Assembly (NCBI GenBank): GCA_021234155.1
Contig: JAJEKV010000047.1
Span: 8,720,033-8,784,032, forward strand
Direction: 5' to 3'
Origin: Isoetes taiwanensis
Taxonomy: Eukaryota; Streptophyta; Lycopodiopsida; Isoetales; Isoetaceae
Length of the DNA stretch: 64,000 bases
Position numbers and translations under genes: made by a program. The notes beneath the pieces are model-generated. The model searched no databases and was not told where the DNA came from. It was given only the letters and a program-made list of their open reading frames with translations. Below, in pieces: positions 34,641 through 46,044 of this stretch (positions are counted from its first letter, which is position 1; each line of letters begins with the position of its first letter).

Positions 34641-34710
34641 TCAGGTTGATTGCAGGTTAGGAAGATTCCAAGGTGGGGAGACCCACGATGCTGCGGACAG
34701 CATCATTTCA

Positions 34711-34722
34711 AGGTGGGGAGAA
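34711..34722 (+). promoter_or_regulatory. Polypurine tract
   Basis: AGGTGGGGAGAA abuts the 3' LTR start TGTGACG. It is the expected plus-strand primer for reverse transcription. A related AAGGTGGGGAGACC lies at 34669-34682. Confidence 0.85.
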
Positions 34723-36410
34723 TGTGACGTTCCAGCACAGTATACGGTCCCAGGACGTATACTGTACTGCCTCGTCACGCGTACACGCCACTCCGACTGA
34801 CGTGTACGCCAACGTGTAGCCAGGCGGGTAGCCCCTAGGGGGCAACTTGCAAGGAGTGTGCATTTATTAATGTGCACATTTAACCATGTGCACATTTATC
34901 TAGGTGCACATTTTCCCATGTGGACACTTTATGCCAAGTGGGCCATACCCATAGGTGCAATTAATGTGCACATTTTCCAATGTGCACATTCATTAATGTG
35001 CACACATTTCCATGTGAGCACAATTGGGTGCACCCATTTCCATGTGGGCACATTTGGCCACCTAGCCCTTAAAAGCAAGTGGGCCCATTCCCAATTATCC
35101 CACATGCCTAAAGGGGATAATTGGAAACCCTAGCCAACCCCTTGTCTATTTAAGTAGGAGAACCCTAACTTGCCCATTTTCGTTTCTAGGGTTTTAGAGC
35201 TCTGTTTTGACTGCCCCAAGGGTCAAAACTGCCTCCCAGACTCTGTCTGAGAGAATTGCATCATTAGTTTTCCTTGATTCGAGCATCTCAGCAGGATGGT
35301 CGAGCTCAGGTCAGGAGGAGGAACTCAAGGATCAGGTATTTAGGCAATTTAATAGTCTAAACCCCATTTCAGCCATCGAATCGGTAGGTTTAGCCTCTTA
35401 AATTGCCCATAGCAGCCTTCTAGATCTCTAGATAGCAGATTCTAACTAAAGAACCTAACTCTATGATGTAGATTAGATCTAGTTCTTTAGTTCTCTGTGA
35501 AGTATATGGATGATGTATCTCTATGAACTCCTTGTATTGGGAAGGGGGTAGAGACCTAAAGCTTTGTAGTTGATGCTCCTAGAGTAGCCTCTCTAGCACA
35601 CTTGTAGATTCGCCTGTGTACAAGAACCACACACGGTTGTGGGTGAAGGGGCAGGACCGGCTAAGAAGGAGGTTCATGTCCCGACTCTTGAGCCATCCCC
35701 TGGGGTGTGTAAGGCCTACCGGGGATCATTGTGACTAGGTCTAATGGCTTACCGAGTCGAAAGGGTAAGGCATGGACTCGACACCGTGAAGTGGTGTACA
35801 CTTTCCAATGGGTTCGGTCGGGACACGGGCGGTGGCCCTCTAGTCACCTTGAGTCAAAGATGTAGATCTCTGGAGGGAGTGATCCCTTCCGCCCCATCGG
35901 GCGGGAAGATGAACCCGTGAGTAGCCCTTTTGGCTATGCATCCCGGGACTCTGATCCAGGTCCCGACACTTTTCAGCCTACTCGCAAAGTGTGCGGGGAG
36001 GGGCGGATGGAGTGGACAACCCTAAGCCATGTTCTTATGCCAGCCAAATCCATTGCCATGAATTCTGTCTGCAATGAACTCTGGAGACCCAAGCCGTCAG
36101 TCATCCCTTTGAGTCTGAGCCTTGGGTAGGATTCCCATATGTATTGTGCTGATCTTGTCTATGCAGATGTGATGGACCACCCTTCGAGGTGGATATGTGA
36201 TGTTATTGTATACTGACATGTATGTTTACGCTTCCGCAGCTAGGTAGGCCCTGAGGGAGACGGGGTAAATGACCCCTTCACTCTTCCCACTGGAACCCGT
36301 TACGGTTGCAGTGTTATGTGGAGGGCCATGTATCGGCATGGAGCTGGTATGGGGGATGAACTCCTGTTTGTATACGGTGAGTGCACCGTATACGAGTAGG
36401 GGACGTCACA
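34723..36410 (+). repeat. 3' LTR of the 11.5-kb retrotransposon
   Basis: 1688 bp, starting TGTGACGTTCC and ending GGGACGTCACA. It keeps a left-end hairpin at 34737-34765 (ACAGTATAC pairing with GTATACTGT) and a right-end hairpin at 36370-36393. The GTGCAC array is at about 34854-35060 and a TATA-like CTATTTAAG at 35146-35154. Frames inside have no coding meaning. Confidence 0.93.
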
Positions 36411-37635
36411 TTAACTGAGTCTAAAGGTACGGTCTTCTTTACAAATACAGATTGCAAGGTGCTAGTAGAACTCAAATTAAATTTTGGGGAAGCACATTAT
36501 GCTAAGACATGATATTTTGAATGTAGCTGAAACTTGGCTTCAACATTTCCTGTAATATGCAATATTTATGCATTCTCGCTCATATTCTAAAAATCGTAAA
36601 CAAGGGAAAGTTTATATCTATATCATTATTTTGGAAAGTTACGGGGTGTATTGCGTATTAGATTAATGTTTGCATGGGATAAACTGCAGAGTTTGAAATA
36701 AATAAAGATTTGATCAAATATGGAAAAAGGTGAGTAGAAGTGAACCTAAAGGTCCAGTTACATACTCAAAGACACAAATGATAGAATAGTTGTGAAAACT
36801 AAAAATTATGGAAGGTGATCGTAAAATAATTGTTTTTCCTAGTTTTCCGGCTTGAATAGAAATTACACAAATGGACATGGAAGGGGCAGTCATAAAAATC
36901 TTTAGTAAGAAGCATTAAGAACAGTTTGCACTATATGCAGAGGTAAGCACTACCATGATTTTATACATTAAGCGATGATAATAGATTAATGGTTATGCAT
37001 CTAAGAGATTTCTATGCTATATTTAAATGTTGGATTGGTTGATACATGTAGCTTGTCAAGTTCTATAGCAGTTTGCAAATGATGGAACATGATTCTTTAG
37101 AATGCAAGTACCATTTTTGTCATTACATGACTTATAGTGGATTGATAATACAACTAAGGGATTGACCGAAGTTGATGTATATGCTAGCTAGTTGGACTAG
37201 GCTAGTTCTACTGGGTTTTTTTAGATACTTCAATACATTGGTATAACCAGTGTTACTTGTGACTTGAGAATCATGTTCCTTACATTTACGTCTGCATTAT
37301 GGACTGCAATTTACTAGTTGATACCTTTGATTGCATGCTGATGCTATAATACTAACAATGTTTACTCTCGTACATTATAGGAGAATACTATAGTCAAGAA
37401 GATTGAGATGATGAAGTCGTTCTACCAGTATGGAACAATAAGTCTTGATAGCAGTTCACTCTTTTATTAATGGTAAGTCTAGATATTTTGAACTATCTTA
37501 TATTTATGCATCTGTTGATGTATTCATAGTTTGCATTATGCAAGTTTAAACGTTTTATAGATTTTCCTAAACCTACTGTCCAAATGTTCTTCTAAAGTGG
37601 CCAAAACCACTATGCACTTGCACATAAGACTATCC

Positions 37636-37800
37636 CACTCGGCTACGCTTTAAGTGTCTTAAACCATTTAAGGCTCTAAAACATATTCATACTAATTGTT
37701 GTAGACGTTGCAGTTGCACAAAAATTATGCCACTCGGCTACACATTATATGTCTTGAGCCATTTAAGGCTCTAAAATATATTCATAGTGATTGTTTTGAC
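37636..37800. repeat. Two-copy tandem repeat, unit about 95 bp
   Basis: CACTCGGCTACGCTTTAAG, CCATTTAAGGCTCTAAAA and TATTCATA recur from about 37731 with minor changes. Confidence 0.8.
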
Positions 37801-37836
37801 CATATCATCAGACCAGAAATGATATTTTTGTCACAG

Positions 37837-38031
37837 ATCTTTCCACTTCTATATGTCAATCCCAATCCTTCTTATGTGACTTCCAATATTATTGAGATGA
37901 TAAAGGATTTGTCAACAATGGTTTCAACCACTTTCGATAGTAAAGGAGAATATTTGGATGCATCAAGGCATACAAGCACCAAACTTTTAGACTGCAGTTT
38001 GCTACAAGAAGTTACAAGCTATTGCCAAAAG
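37837..38031 (+). CDS. Coding-like exon, family not recognised
   Basis: A 195-bp open segment is bounded by a good acceptor (TTTTTGTCACAG) and donor (CCAAAAG then GTACGT). It is in phase 0 at both ends and gives 65 codons (YVNPNPSYVTSNIIEMIKDL, then LLDCSLLQEVTSYCQK). I do not know the family. It lies in the unique stretch between duplication copies A and B and could belong to the same gene as the exons at 39076 and 41330. No start codon or stop is implied. Confidence 0.45.
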
Positions 38032-38206
38032 GTACGTCTTCTAATCGATGACACAAATAGGGTGTTGATGCATAGAAGTATATCGGGCTTGCTTGTTATA
38101 TTAGGTAGGGCATGACCTCTATTGTATAATTAGGGGTCTGCCCTCCCTAATATTGCAGCAACATAAAAAGAGGTCAAAACTACCTAACGGTTGGAGGTAG
38201 GATTTT

Positions 38207-40770
38207 TTTTTTTTTAACTATTGACACCATTAGGTGATTATCCAATATGATCTGGTAATAGATACAAATGGAGATATAGGAATATAGAGTTGAGCATTGA
38301 AATATTGACATCCACATTTGTAACTGACTGGAACATTTGTTGCTTAGAAATTGTAATGTTAACTTGGCCTTCTCTAGAGAGCATGGGGAATATGTTACTT
38401 TAAACATGGATGTTGGCTTATTTATGAAAATATCTAAACCTATGAATTTGAATCTTTTGCATGCATCTTTAAATGCATGTTTCATCCAAGCCCATAAAGT
38501 TTAACCTTTTACATGCATCTTTAAATGCATGTTAGGCCAAGAAAGGCTTGCTTGCAAGAATTATTTACGTTGGTACCTCCATGAAAAGGTCTTACATCTG
38601 TACCATCATGACACGTACCTTCTAACCATTGGACATGCATGTAAAAGCTAAAAGGTATATGGAATGACATGCAACCATGGTAGACTAGTTTGGATTCCTT
38701 AAAATATTGGAAGAATAAATATATTTAGATTATGATTTAATCGTGTGAAATGTAAGAGACTAGGGTTTCGATTTGGCTTCCTAAAACTAGCAAAAGGCTT
38801 CACGGGCTGCGCCGTATGGCAGAGTTCTCTCCAGGGCAGTACAGTTTCTGGTGGTTGGTAATGTACAGTGACATCTCTCACGAATTTGCCTGAAGGTTAG
38901 TAGCTCTACTTTAAGTCTTCTGATTTTAGGGTCTGCTCCAGAAGATTTCCATATTCCATAAGCATGTAAAAGATATTCAATGGATACAGAGCAGTAATTG
39001 TAGTACCCTAGGGAGTGATTAGACAAAGGTCAAGGGGATTTTCCCGCATTTGGGCCTTAAGGAGAAAGGGATAGAATGTATTTCGATTATGATACAGATG
39101 GGTTACCATTTAGTTCAGAAGACGAATTGGAAGCGCTCAATAAGGAGCTATTAGATGCTGAACTTTCTTGGTGTGATAACTCCATTACTGCTGAAGTTGT
39201 GAGTGAGTGTGAGGGCTGCAACATGAATCTTGGTGGGCAAAAACATGCTCTAAGCAAGTATGGCTCAAAAAAATATGCTGGTGGCGACAAGCAGTATAAA
39301 CATAAAGAGCAAATAGAGGCTTCCTCTGAAATGAGTATTCCTGATACACAAGCATCTGAAGATGGTGAATCTGATCATGAAGAACAACAGGTAGCACAGG
39401 GGGTATTTTATTGCAAAGCTTATTAACAATTTGTTGGGTGGATTACATTACATGAATATTCAGAGCTTGCTGATATCTATACATTAGTTTATACTCTAGG
39501 TTGATGGTTATTTGTTAAATTGAAATAAGTGTAGCACTTCCCTGCCATTTTTCTTTTGAGTACTAACATAGGGCAAAGGGATACAAAGGGTGAAGGGCTA
39601 TAAGCCGTGAAAACCCAATGTACCTTTTGGCCCTTCATGTTTTACCATTTATATGCTAATTCATGACTGATTGGCTGATTGGCTGCAGGTACGTGGTTTT
39701 CACCTCCCTTTATCTACCATTTGCTCGCTTGGATGTGTTCTCTTGGAAAAAGGCTCGGGAATGGAAGATATGGACTGGAATATTTGCTGCAGTAGCTGAC
39801 TCAAGTTCTGTTTAAAACTATGAAAACATCAGATAGCATTATACTTTTGTTGTAGATGCAATAAGGTACGAAATATAGGTTTTTATAATCAAGAAGGCTG
39901 AAACAATGGAACAGATCTGGCATTAGGCTGAAACAATGGAACAGATCTGGCATATGTTAACTGAGTCTAAAGGTACGGTCTTCTTTACAAATACAGATTG
40001 CAAGGTGCTAGTAGAACTCAAATTAAATTTTGGGGAAGCACATTATGCTAAGACATGATATTCTGAATGTAGCTGAAACTTGGCTTCAATATTTCCTGTA
40101 ATATGCAATATTTATGCATTCTGCTCATATTCTAAAAAATCTGTAAACAGGAAAGTTTATATCTATATCATTATTTTGGAAAGTTACAGGGTGTATTGCG
40201 TATTAGATTAATGTTTGCATGGGGTAAACTGCAGTTTGAAATAAATAAAGATTTGATCAAATATGGAAAAGGCTGAGTAGAAGTGAACCTAAAGGTCCAG
40301 GTTACATACTCAAAGACACAAATGATAGAATAGTTGTGAAAACTAAAAATTATGGAAGGTGACTGTAAAATAATTGTTTTTCCTAGTTTTCCGGCTTGAA
40401 TAGAAATTACACAGCAGACATGGAAGGGGCAGTCATAAAAATCTTTAGTAAGAAGCATTAAGAACAGTTTGCACTATATGCAGAGGTAAGCACTACCATG
40501 ATTTTATACATTAAGCGATGATAATAGATTAATGGTTATGCATCTAAGAGATTTCTATGCTATATTTAAATGTTGGATTGGTTGATACATGTAGCTTGTC
40601 AAGTTCTATAGCATTTTGCAAATGATGGAACATGATTCTTTAGAATGCAAGTACCATTTTTGTCATTACATGACTTATAGTGGATTGATAATACAACTAA
40701 GGGATTGACCGAAGTTGATGTATGTGCTAGCTAGTTGGACTAGGCTAGTTCTACTGGGTTTTTCTTTTTT
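38207..40770 (+). repeat. Segmental duplication, copy B (unoccupied)
   Basis: Collinear with copy A without the Harbinger-like and LTR insertions. The two empty sites are near 38722-38732 (ATATTTAGATTATG) and at 39952-39965 (CATATGTTAACTGA). A 30-bp tandem (GGCTGAAACAATGGAACAG, GATCTGGCAT) is duplicated at about 39896-39953. It ends in a long mixed T/C tract (40757-40792). Confidence 0.9.
39076..39390 (+). CDS. Acidic coding-like first exon, family not recognised
   Basis: ATG at 39076 opens 105 codons to a donor-like CAG|GTAGCA at 39390/39391. The product is acidic (SSEDELEALNKELLDAE, then SEDGESDHEEQQ) and includes a CEGCNMN block. A stop precedes the ATG in frame, so it would be a natural first exon. 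Copy A of the duplication holds a damaged version at 23999-24340. An intact frame in copy B against a broken one in A argues that the sequence was once coding. I cannot assign a function. Confidence 0.45.
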
Positions 40771-41329
40771 TCTTTTTTTCTTTTTTTTTTTTGAACTAGT
40801 TGTTTCTTACGTAAATGATGGCATTCCAATTGGGAGTAAATTGCTAGCTCCTTTAAGTTTGTCTATTTTGTGTAGCAGATTAAATACCTAAGACCTATGA
40901 CATTAATGGTTCTAAGGGTTGTTTATGATGATAAAGTTATAGGGATGCTTTATCTGGAACTTCCAAAGTACCAATCGATGGAGTACCAATGTTATGATGA
41001 ATGGAGATCTACTGTGAGTTATACTGGCAACCGGTGGTAAATAAGCATAGGCGTATAGTTTGTAATCTATACACTCTTGGTGCTTAGAAATAAGGCTTTG
41101 ACAAATTTTAATGGAATGCGGCATATTGATAACGAGCATGATATTTGCACATGACATTTTTTAAGATAGACAGACCATGGATAAAGAAAAAATTACCTTA
41201 GGGCTTATCGAACAGGAGTGAACGATGGTTTGCATAGGGCGGGACTGGCCGAACTGCTTCCTTGTGAACTGTCGGTAATAGGTACTCCTTCTCCCTTTAT
41301 AAATATGGAAGAACAGCTTAAAGCTTTAA

Positions 41330-41731
41330 GTGCAGTTGCATGTTTGGCTGCCGGAATTGCTGTTTCGGGCAGTAGATAGGTTTGGAAAAATGACCCGTAA
41401 AAAGGGAGATCTGAACATGGCAACAAGGAAGAGGATCGAGGAAGAAAAAGCCAGCTCTACAAAAATCAAGAGCAAGTTCTTCCAATATCACAAGACTGTG
41501 ATTGCTCCTGAGGCTAAAAAGGATTTGGTAAGAGGTCCTGGCTCAGTGGTTAAATCTGTGCAAGAATTTGTGCAATGCACAGATCAGGAAAGTGTGGCAC
41601 AAGAAATAGTTCAGAATTCTGTTTCTTTAGAGGAGCAGGATGATGGAGAGAAGAGCATCAAGAATTTTCCTCCCAACAAAAAAGCAAAGGCATCCCCTCA
41701 AGACAAGGGGAAACAACTGCAAGTTCATCAG
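41330..41731 (+). CDS. Basic coding-like exon, family not recognised
   Basis: An open frame ending at a donor-like CATCAG|GTTTGA at 41731/41732 encodes RKKGDLNMATRKRIEEEKAS, then KIKSKFFQYHKT and a nuclear-signal-like PPNKKAKA. KSKFFQ recalls a PCNA-interacting tail, but this is weak. The frame just upstream (from 41213) is open in another phase (MEEQLKALSAVACLAAGIA), so either an intron or a frameshift lies near 41380. The direction and spacing fit the exons at 37837 and 39076, but continuity is not shown. Confidence 0.4.
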
Positions 41732-42822
41732 GTTTGATTGCATATTACGCATTGCCTTTTGCTATTTAATGTCTTGTACTGATCTTATTACCCTTTGCCC
41801 TTAATAAGCATTGAGGATAATAGTCTGGTTAAAGGTTCATTAGATCTGAATGACTAGATCTAAGAACTACATCTCTAGCTGTTTAAAATATGAGGGCTTT
41901 AATTTCTTTTATGATGAGTATTGTGAGTCTAGCAATAACTAAATGGAAACAATTGTGCTGGTATATTTTCCACGTTTTTTAAGTGCTAATGCTGAATAAG
42001 ACTTATCTTCACATATTGTTATGACAGATCTGGAAAAATAATTGAAACTAACCTTAGAATTAAGTGGTATACTATGCCATTGTAACGGTAGGCTGGCTGA
42101 GATAAGATCTATAAGGGGTTCACTAAAGGCCAGCATCCATGTTATTTATGTGATTGAATGTACCTAATGCTGTAAATTAAGGGACAGCAGTATTTGGTTT
42201 GTCTACTTTGCTTATTTAAACAAGCAAGGTGAAGGGCGAAGAGCCCAAGAAATCTAATGCTTACCTGCTAGTGCTTAGGTCTTTACCCTGACTAAGGCTA
42301 ATGTTCCTATGGTTTGCTGCAGGTAACAAGATTTCTTGCTCCTTGTTATGTTTTTCCAACAAATATTGAAAAGCATTATTCAAAAGCTGAATGGATTCAG
42401 ATTCGATTGGGATGTATATATAGCATAATAACAGGGGGTTTTCTTTGTGTTTTTGTACGTTTTTTACTAAGGTTTTCCTATGATTTCGTGATGTATTCAA
42501 ATGGATGTACTAATGCGTACATCTAGAGTGCACCATTTCTGAGCCATTGATTTTAGCCCAGAAACTTTTACAGGAGTTGTTCTTTACTCTTTAGCATTTA
42601 TATTGAAACATTTTTTCTTTTTGTTGTCAATTTTGCAAATTATACATTGGTTCCTTTGTATTTCAGTTCTAAGTATTTTATTAATTCAAAAGATTCTTCT
42701 GAGTTCTTGGCTTTTGTTCATATTTTAAGTCCTAGATTAAAATTACACCTGTTTTAGTCTAGGGCTGCAAATTGACCTGAAATGTTCTTTGTATAAAGTT
42801 TGGTTGTCCAAATTTTAAAGGT
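41732..42822. other. Gene-free stretch
   Basis: AT-rich sequence, possibly intron of the preceding coding-like unit. It ends in a 17-T run that is the complement of a LINE poly-A tail. Confidence 0.45.
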
Positions 42823-43719
42823 TTTTTTTTTTTTTTTGAATGCAAGCTTTTTTTATTTTTAAATAAGAATGTAGGTACAATGCCCCGTAAGATGGGAAGA
42901 AGTATGGGCGGCGTGTTGCGTCCACCCTAAGGTGATGGGAAATAAGGGAGCTCAAGATCCATCCCCTAGAGGGGGGTCTGACTCGTCTGACTCATCTGCA
43001 TTTTTACTGGCCCAATGGCACTTGAAGTATTCAATTTGACCTTGGAGCTGCCCCAAACGGTCAAACTCTTTGTCATAATGTGGCCCAAGCTTCCTTCTGT
43101 GTGAAAGCCCCATAAGAGCTACCTCGTAGGTAAAGGTTTTTTTTAGCGCTTCCAAGGAAAAGCTTTTGTTTCCAAGAGCTATATTGCATCGGTGACACCA
43201 GACCACCCAAAGAGCAACTGTTATGAGGGAATCCACCACCTTAGAACAGTTCAGATGAATGATCTGTGGCCAAGCTAGACTATCCTGCGATATCCCTATA
43301 ATTGGGGACACCCAATCCCAAAATCCTTGAATTCGACTGCAGAAGAAAAGGTGGTTCATATCCTCGGCCTGCAAGCAACCAAGTGGGCATTGGTTAATTA
43401 CTGGGAGCTACCTGCGGGTGAGCCTATCCATAGTGCTTAGAGCATCCTGGATTGCAAGCCATCTGTGGAGTTGGAGCTTCTTCGAGGCCCAAGATGTCCA
43501 GCACCTCCTAAGCCAAATTATGAGCGATTGCTCAGGAACACCGAGCCTAGCAGCTGCTTTGAGCTCGTCTCTTTGCAGGCACAATCCATAAAGGGTCCAT
43601 ACAAAGTTAAGATCCAATTGGGGAAGTTTAGAATGATAAAACTCTGATGCTATACTATAAAATTGAGGATGATTATCGAGTTTGCCAGCTAGATTTGGGA
43701 CTAAGAAATTAGTTCTCAT
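42823..43719 (-). mobile_element. 3' end of an L1-like LINE with zinc-binding domain and poly-A tail
   Basis: The - strand frames 43719-43408 and 43374-42952 carry LQLHRWLAIQDALSTMDRLT and then HLFFCSRIQGFWDWVSPII. This is the reverse-transcriptase zinc-binding (zf-RVT) domain at the C-terminus of plant L1-type LINEs. VALWVVWCHRCNIALG follows. The T-run at 42823-42839 is the poly-A tail. The 5' end is truncated before the RT. It is close in sequence to the + strand copy at 54060-55250. Confidence 0.85.
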
Positions 43720-43770
43720 CTAATGGTAATGCTTGAGACCAAAAAGGAAGTTGTAGAAATTAGTTCTCAT

Positions 43771-45180
43771 CTAGACTCTTCTTTTCTGTTCCCTACACTC
43801 CTCATCATACCATACTGAGGCCCTGAAAGCCTGGCTCTTCCTGGGTCTTTTCCGTTTTCCGAAAATATCCCTTGCCACCTTCACCATTATGTCGTTTAGC
43901 ATGTTCCCATTCTCGTCTACTCTATGCTCCTCCCATGCCCATTTCTCCATTTCTAATCTGACATTTTGTGTGAAGGTTTCTGCATGCCTATTCTGGAAGT
44001 ATATTTTCATGTTTGTGTTCTTTTCCTTGCCTGGTATCTCCGTTTGTACTTGTCCATCCTGTTTGAGCGTCAACTGGATGGGTCTGTAGCTCTCCCTCTT
44101 TCCAGTCGGCCATTCCGCTAGCACAAAGCGTAAAATGTCTGATGTTGCTTGGTCATTTAATAGCACATAATCGACTATGCTTTTCCCATGTGTATTCTGG
44201 CTCGTGAATTCGCCTGATCCACACCATTTCTGTACCCTGTTGGCTATAATGACCCTGTCATTATGCATATCTCTACCAGTAACTCCCCTTTGGCATTGAT
44301 TTCTGTCGTGTCTTCTGTACTTCTTCTCCAATCCTGTGATCTCGCAATATGTACCCATTGTCCGTTTACCTCTTGCATGCTCGTGATCTGTGCCTGCTCC
44401 TGACCTGTTCTGGCATTCAGGTCTCCCATCAGTATCATAGGTCCCTTGTCTTTCCATTTCGTCATACTCTCCCCCAGGTTTAATAGTTCCAGTTTGTCAC
44501 TGTTTGGCGTGTAGTATGCTAGAATCAGGGTTAACTCTTTTTTATTTTGCAATTGTATGCTTAGCATCATGTATCTTTTATTGATATCTGAATATAAAAT
44601 ACATGCATTATTGGCTATACTCTCTTTCACATAGCAAGCTAGGCCTGCCTTCCTATCTTAAAATCTTTATCTTTCCAACATGTGAATAGCCGATACTCTT
44701 CTTCCTCTGGTAGTCAATTGATATTGTGTTCCCATGTCTCTACCAGGCATATTATATATAGTTATGAGCTTCCTCGAGCCTTTCCCCATCATCCCATGTA
44801 CCCTGTGTAATTCTAGTACCATATGGTCAACGCCTTTTCCCCCTGGGCTGTTCCTTCGGGTTCTCTGCATGTTCTGGTCTGCTGGTTATCCTTCTGGATC
44901 GTCCCCTAGTTTTTGTGATCGATGTTGGGCCCATATGCCCGTTTTGGTGCACATGCTCCTCGCCGATGCCGACCCCATTTCCGCCTCCCCCTCCTGCACA
45001 GGGCTGTATCACTACGGAAGCTCTCTCCACTGATGCTCCTCCATCTGGTCCTGCATGATCGTCGATTGTCGGGGTTGGTGTCCCCTCCCCCCCTTTTTGA
45101 CCTTATGGCCTCCAGTCTCCCCACGTTCTGCTCTTGTCCCAGGAGTGGCTGGTCCCTGATCCGTTTGTGCAGGTACACTT
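43771..45180 (-). mobile_element. LINE 5' portion with endonuclease domain, different family
   Basis: On the - strand a Gly/Arg-rich leader (45178-44827) is followed by frames with VKESIANNACILYSD, ILMGDLNARTG (the GDxNAR block of EEP endonucleases, near 44420) and HGKSIVDYVLLND (near 44170), then a basic linker up to 43771. RT is absent because the sequence stops at a junction with the neighbouring L1-like fragment. The 18-bp GAAATTAGTTCTCATCTA occurs at about 43705 and again at about 43755, next to the junction, and may mark a rearrangement. Several frameshifts make it inactive. Confidence 0.75.
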
Positions 45181-45639
45181 TCTCATTTTTTTACTCCTGC
45201 GTGTATCCTTGTTTGATTCAATTCCCTGGCTTTGGCCAGTTCTCTGTGTAGCTCTTGTTGCTGGCCCAAGTATTTATGAGTTTCTAAAGATATATATCTC
45301 TGCCTTGAATACATGAAAATAATGGTTTGACCATTTATGAACCACAAAAAGAATGGTTCACAATTAGGCTGAAAGGAACCTTATATACGTGAAAACTTGA
45401 CAGAACAGAAGGAATTTCATAGCAAACAAAAAGTTATCATCATCATAAAAAAGGAAACCAAAGTTTGATTGTGAATGTATCAAACTAGCAGAACTATAGA
45501 CAAACAAGTTCCAACAAACATGTATAAAATGTCGATTTTGGTTTTGTTCTTGTCTTCAAAAATTGAATGTGTCCTGCATGCCAGAAAACAAATATCAGAA
45601 ATACTCAGACTCAGAAATGCTTTTGACATGAGAGAATAT

Positions 45640-46044
45640 GCCAGTGTTGCCACATGCGGACAGTAGAGGATGAGCACCATGCTCTGCAAGAGTGTCCGGC
45701 ATATACGCATATCGAGCAACACATCTTGATCTTAGATGCTCGAGGCACCGGCTTTGCATCAATTCTTCGGCATCGCCAATGGTTGCACGTCTCGATCCTA
45801 CATTTTGCAAGTCTCTCTGGTTAGAGAATCCCTTACGGGACAAAGGGATCGAGAGCCTACTACCGGGTTTTTCCTCCCATGTGGGGGTTTTTTCATCCCA
45901 ATAGTAGGGGGACATTGTATAGTAGCATTTGTCTTTTTGGTGTGGTTTTATCTGCTTTGTGTACTGCATGTACCGTCTCATAGGTCAAGTTTGGCCTCCG
46001 CGGACGTTAAAATATACTTCCTTCCTTCCTTCCTTCCTTCCTTC
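45640..46044 (+). mobile_element. 3' end of a CTTC-tailed LINE
   Basis: The terminal zinc-binding segment TVEDEHHALQECPAYTHIE (about 45659-45715) matches the C-terminus of the - strand LINE at 12.6-12.8 kb. The 3' UTR has GGGTTTTTCCTCCCATGTGGGGG near 45868-45891 in place of the usual CGAAAA block. The element ends GCGGACGTTAAAATATA followed by six CTTC units (46016-46043). Severely 5'-truncated. Confidence 0.82.

Larger units (their letters stand above)
24863..36410 (+). mobile_element. LTR retrotransposon, 11.5 kb, no recognisable gag-pol
   Basis: Two direct LTRs of about 1.69 kb flank an 8.2-kb interior. Ends are TGTGACGT...ACGTCACA. A tRNA-iMet-type primer-binding site follows the 5' LTR and a polypurine tract precedes the 3' LTR. 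The target-site duplication is TTAAC at 36411-36415; the left counterpart reads TTAAT at 24858-24862. Copy B of the segmental duplication retains the empty site at 39957-39961. The interior encodes a histone H3-like peptide near its start. I find no aspartic protease, YVDD-type RT, RNase H or integrase motif on either strand. It therefore behaves like a large non-autonomous derivative, or its pol frames are destroyed beyond reading. Confidence 0.9.
19495..37245 (+). repeat. Segmental duplication, copy A, split by two transposons
   Basis: Three pieces (19495-20034, 23646-24862 and 36411-37245; about 2.6 kb together) are collinear with copy B at 38207-40770. The gaps between the pieces are exactly a Harbinger-like element and an LTR retrotransposon. 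The duplicated unit starts at a T-run before AACTATTGACACC and ends at CTACTGGGTTTTT. Copy A carries many small changes, often at CAG or CTG sites, which break its reading frames. Confidence 0.9.
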
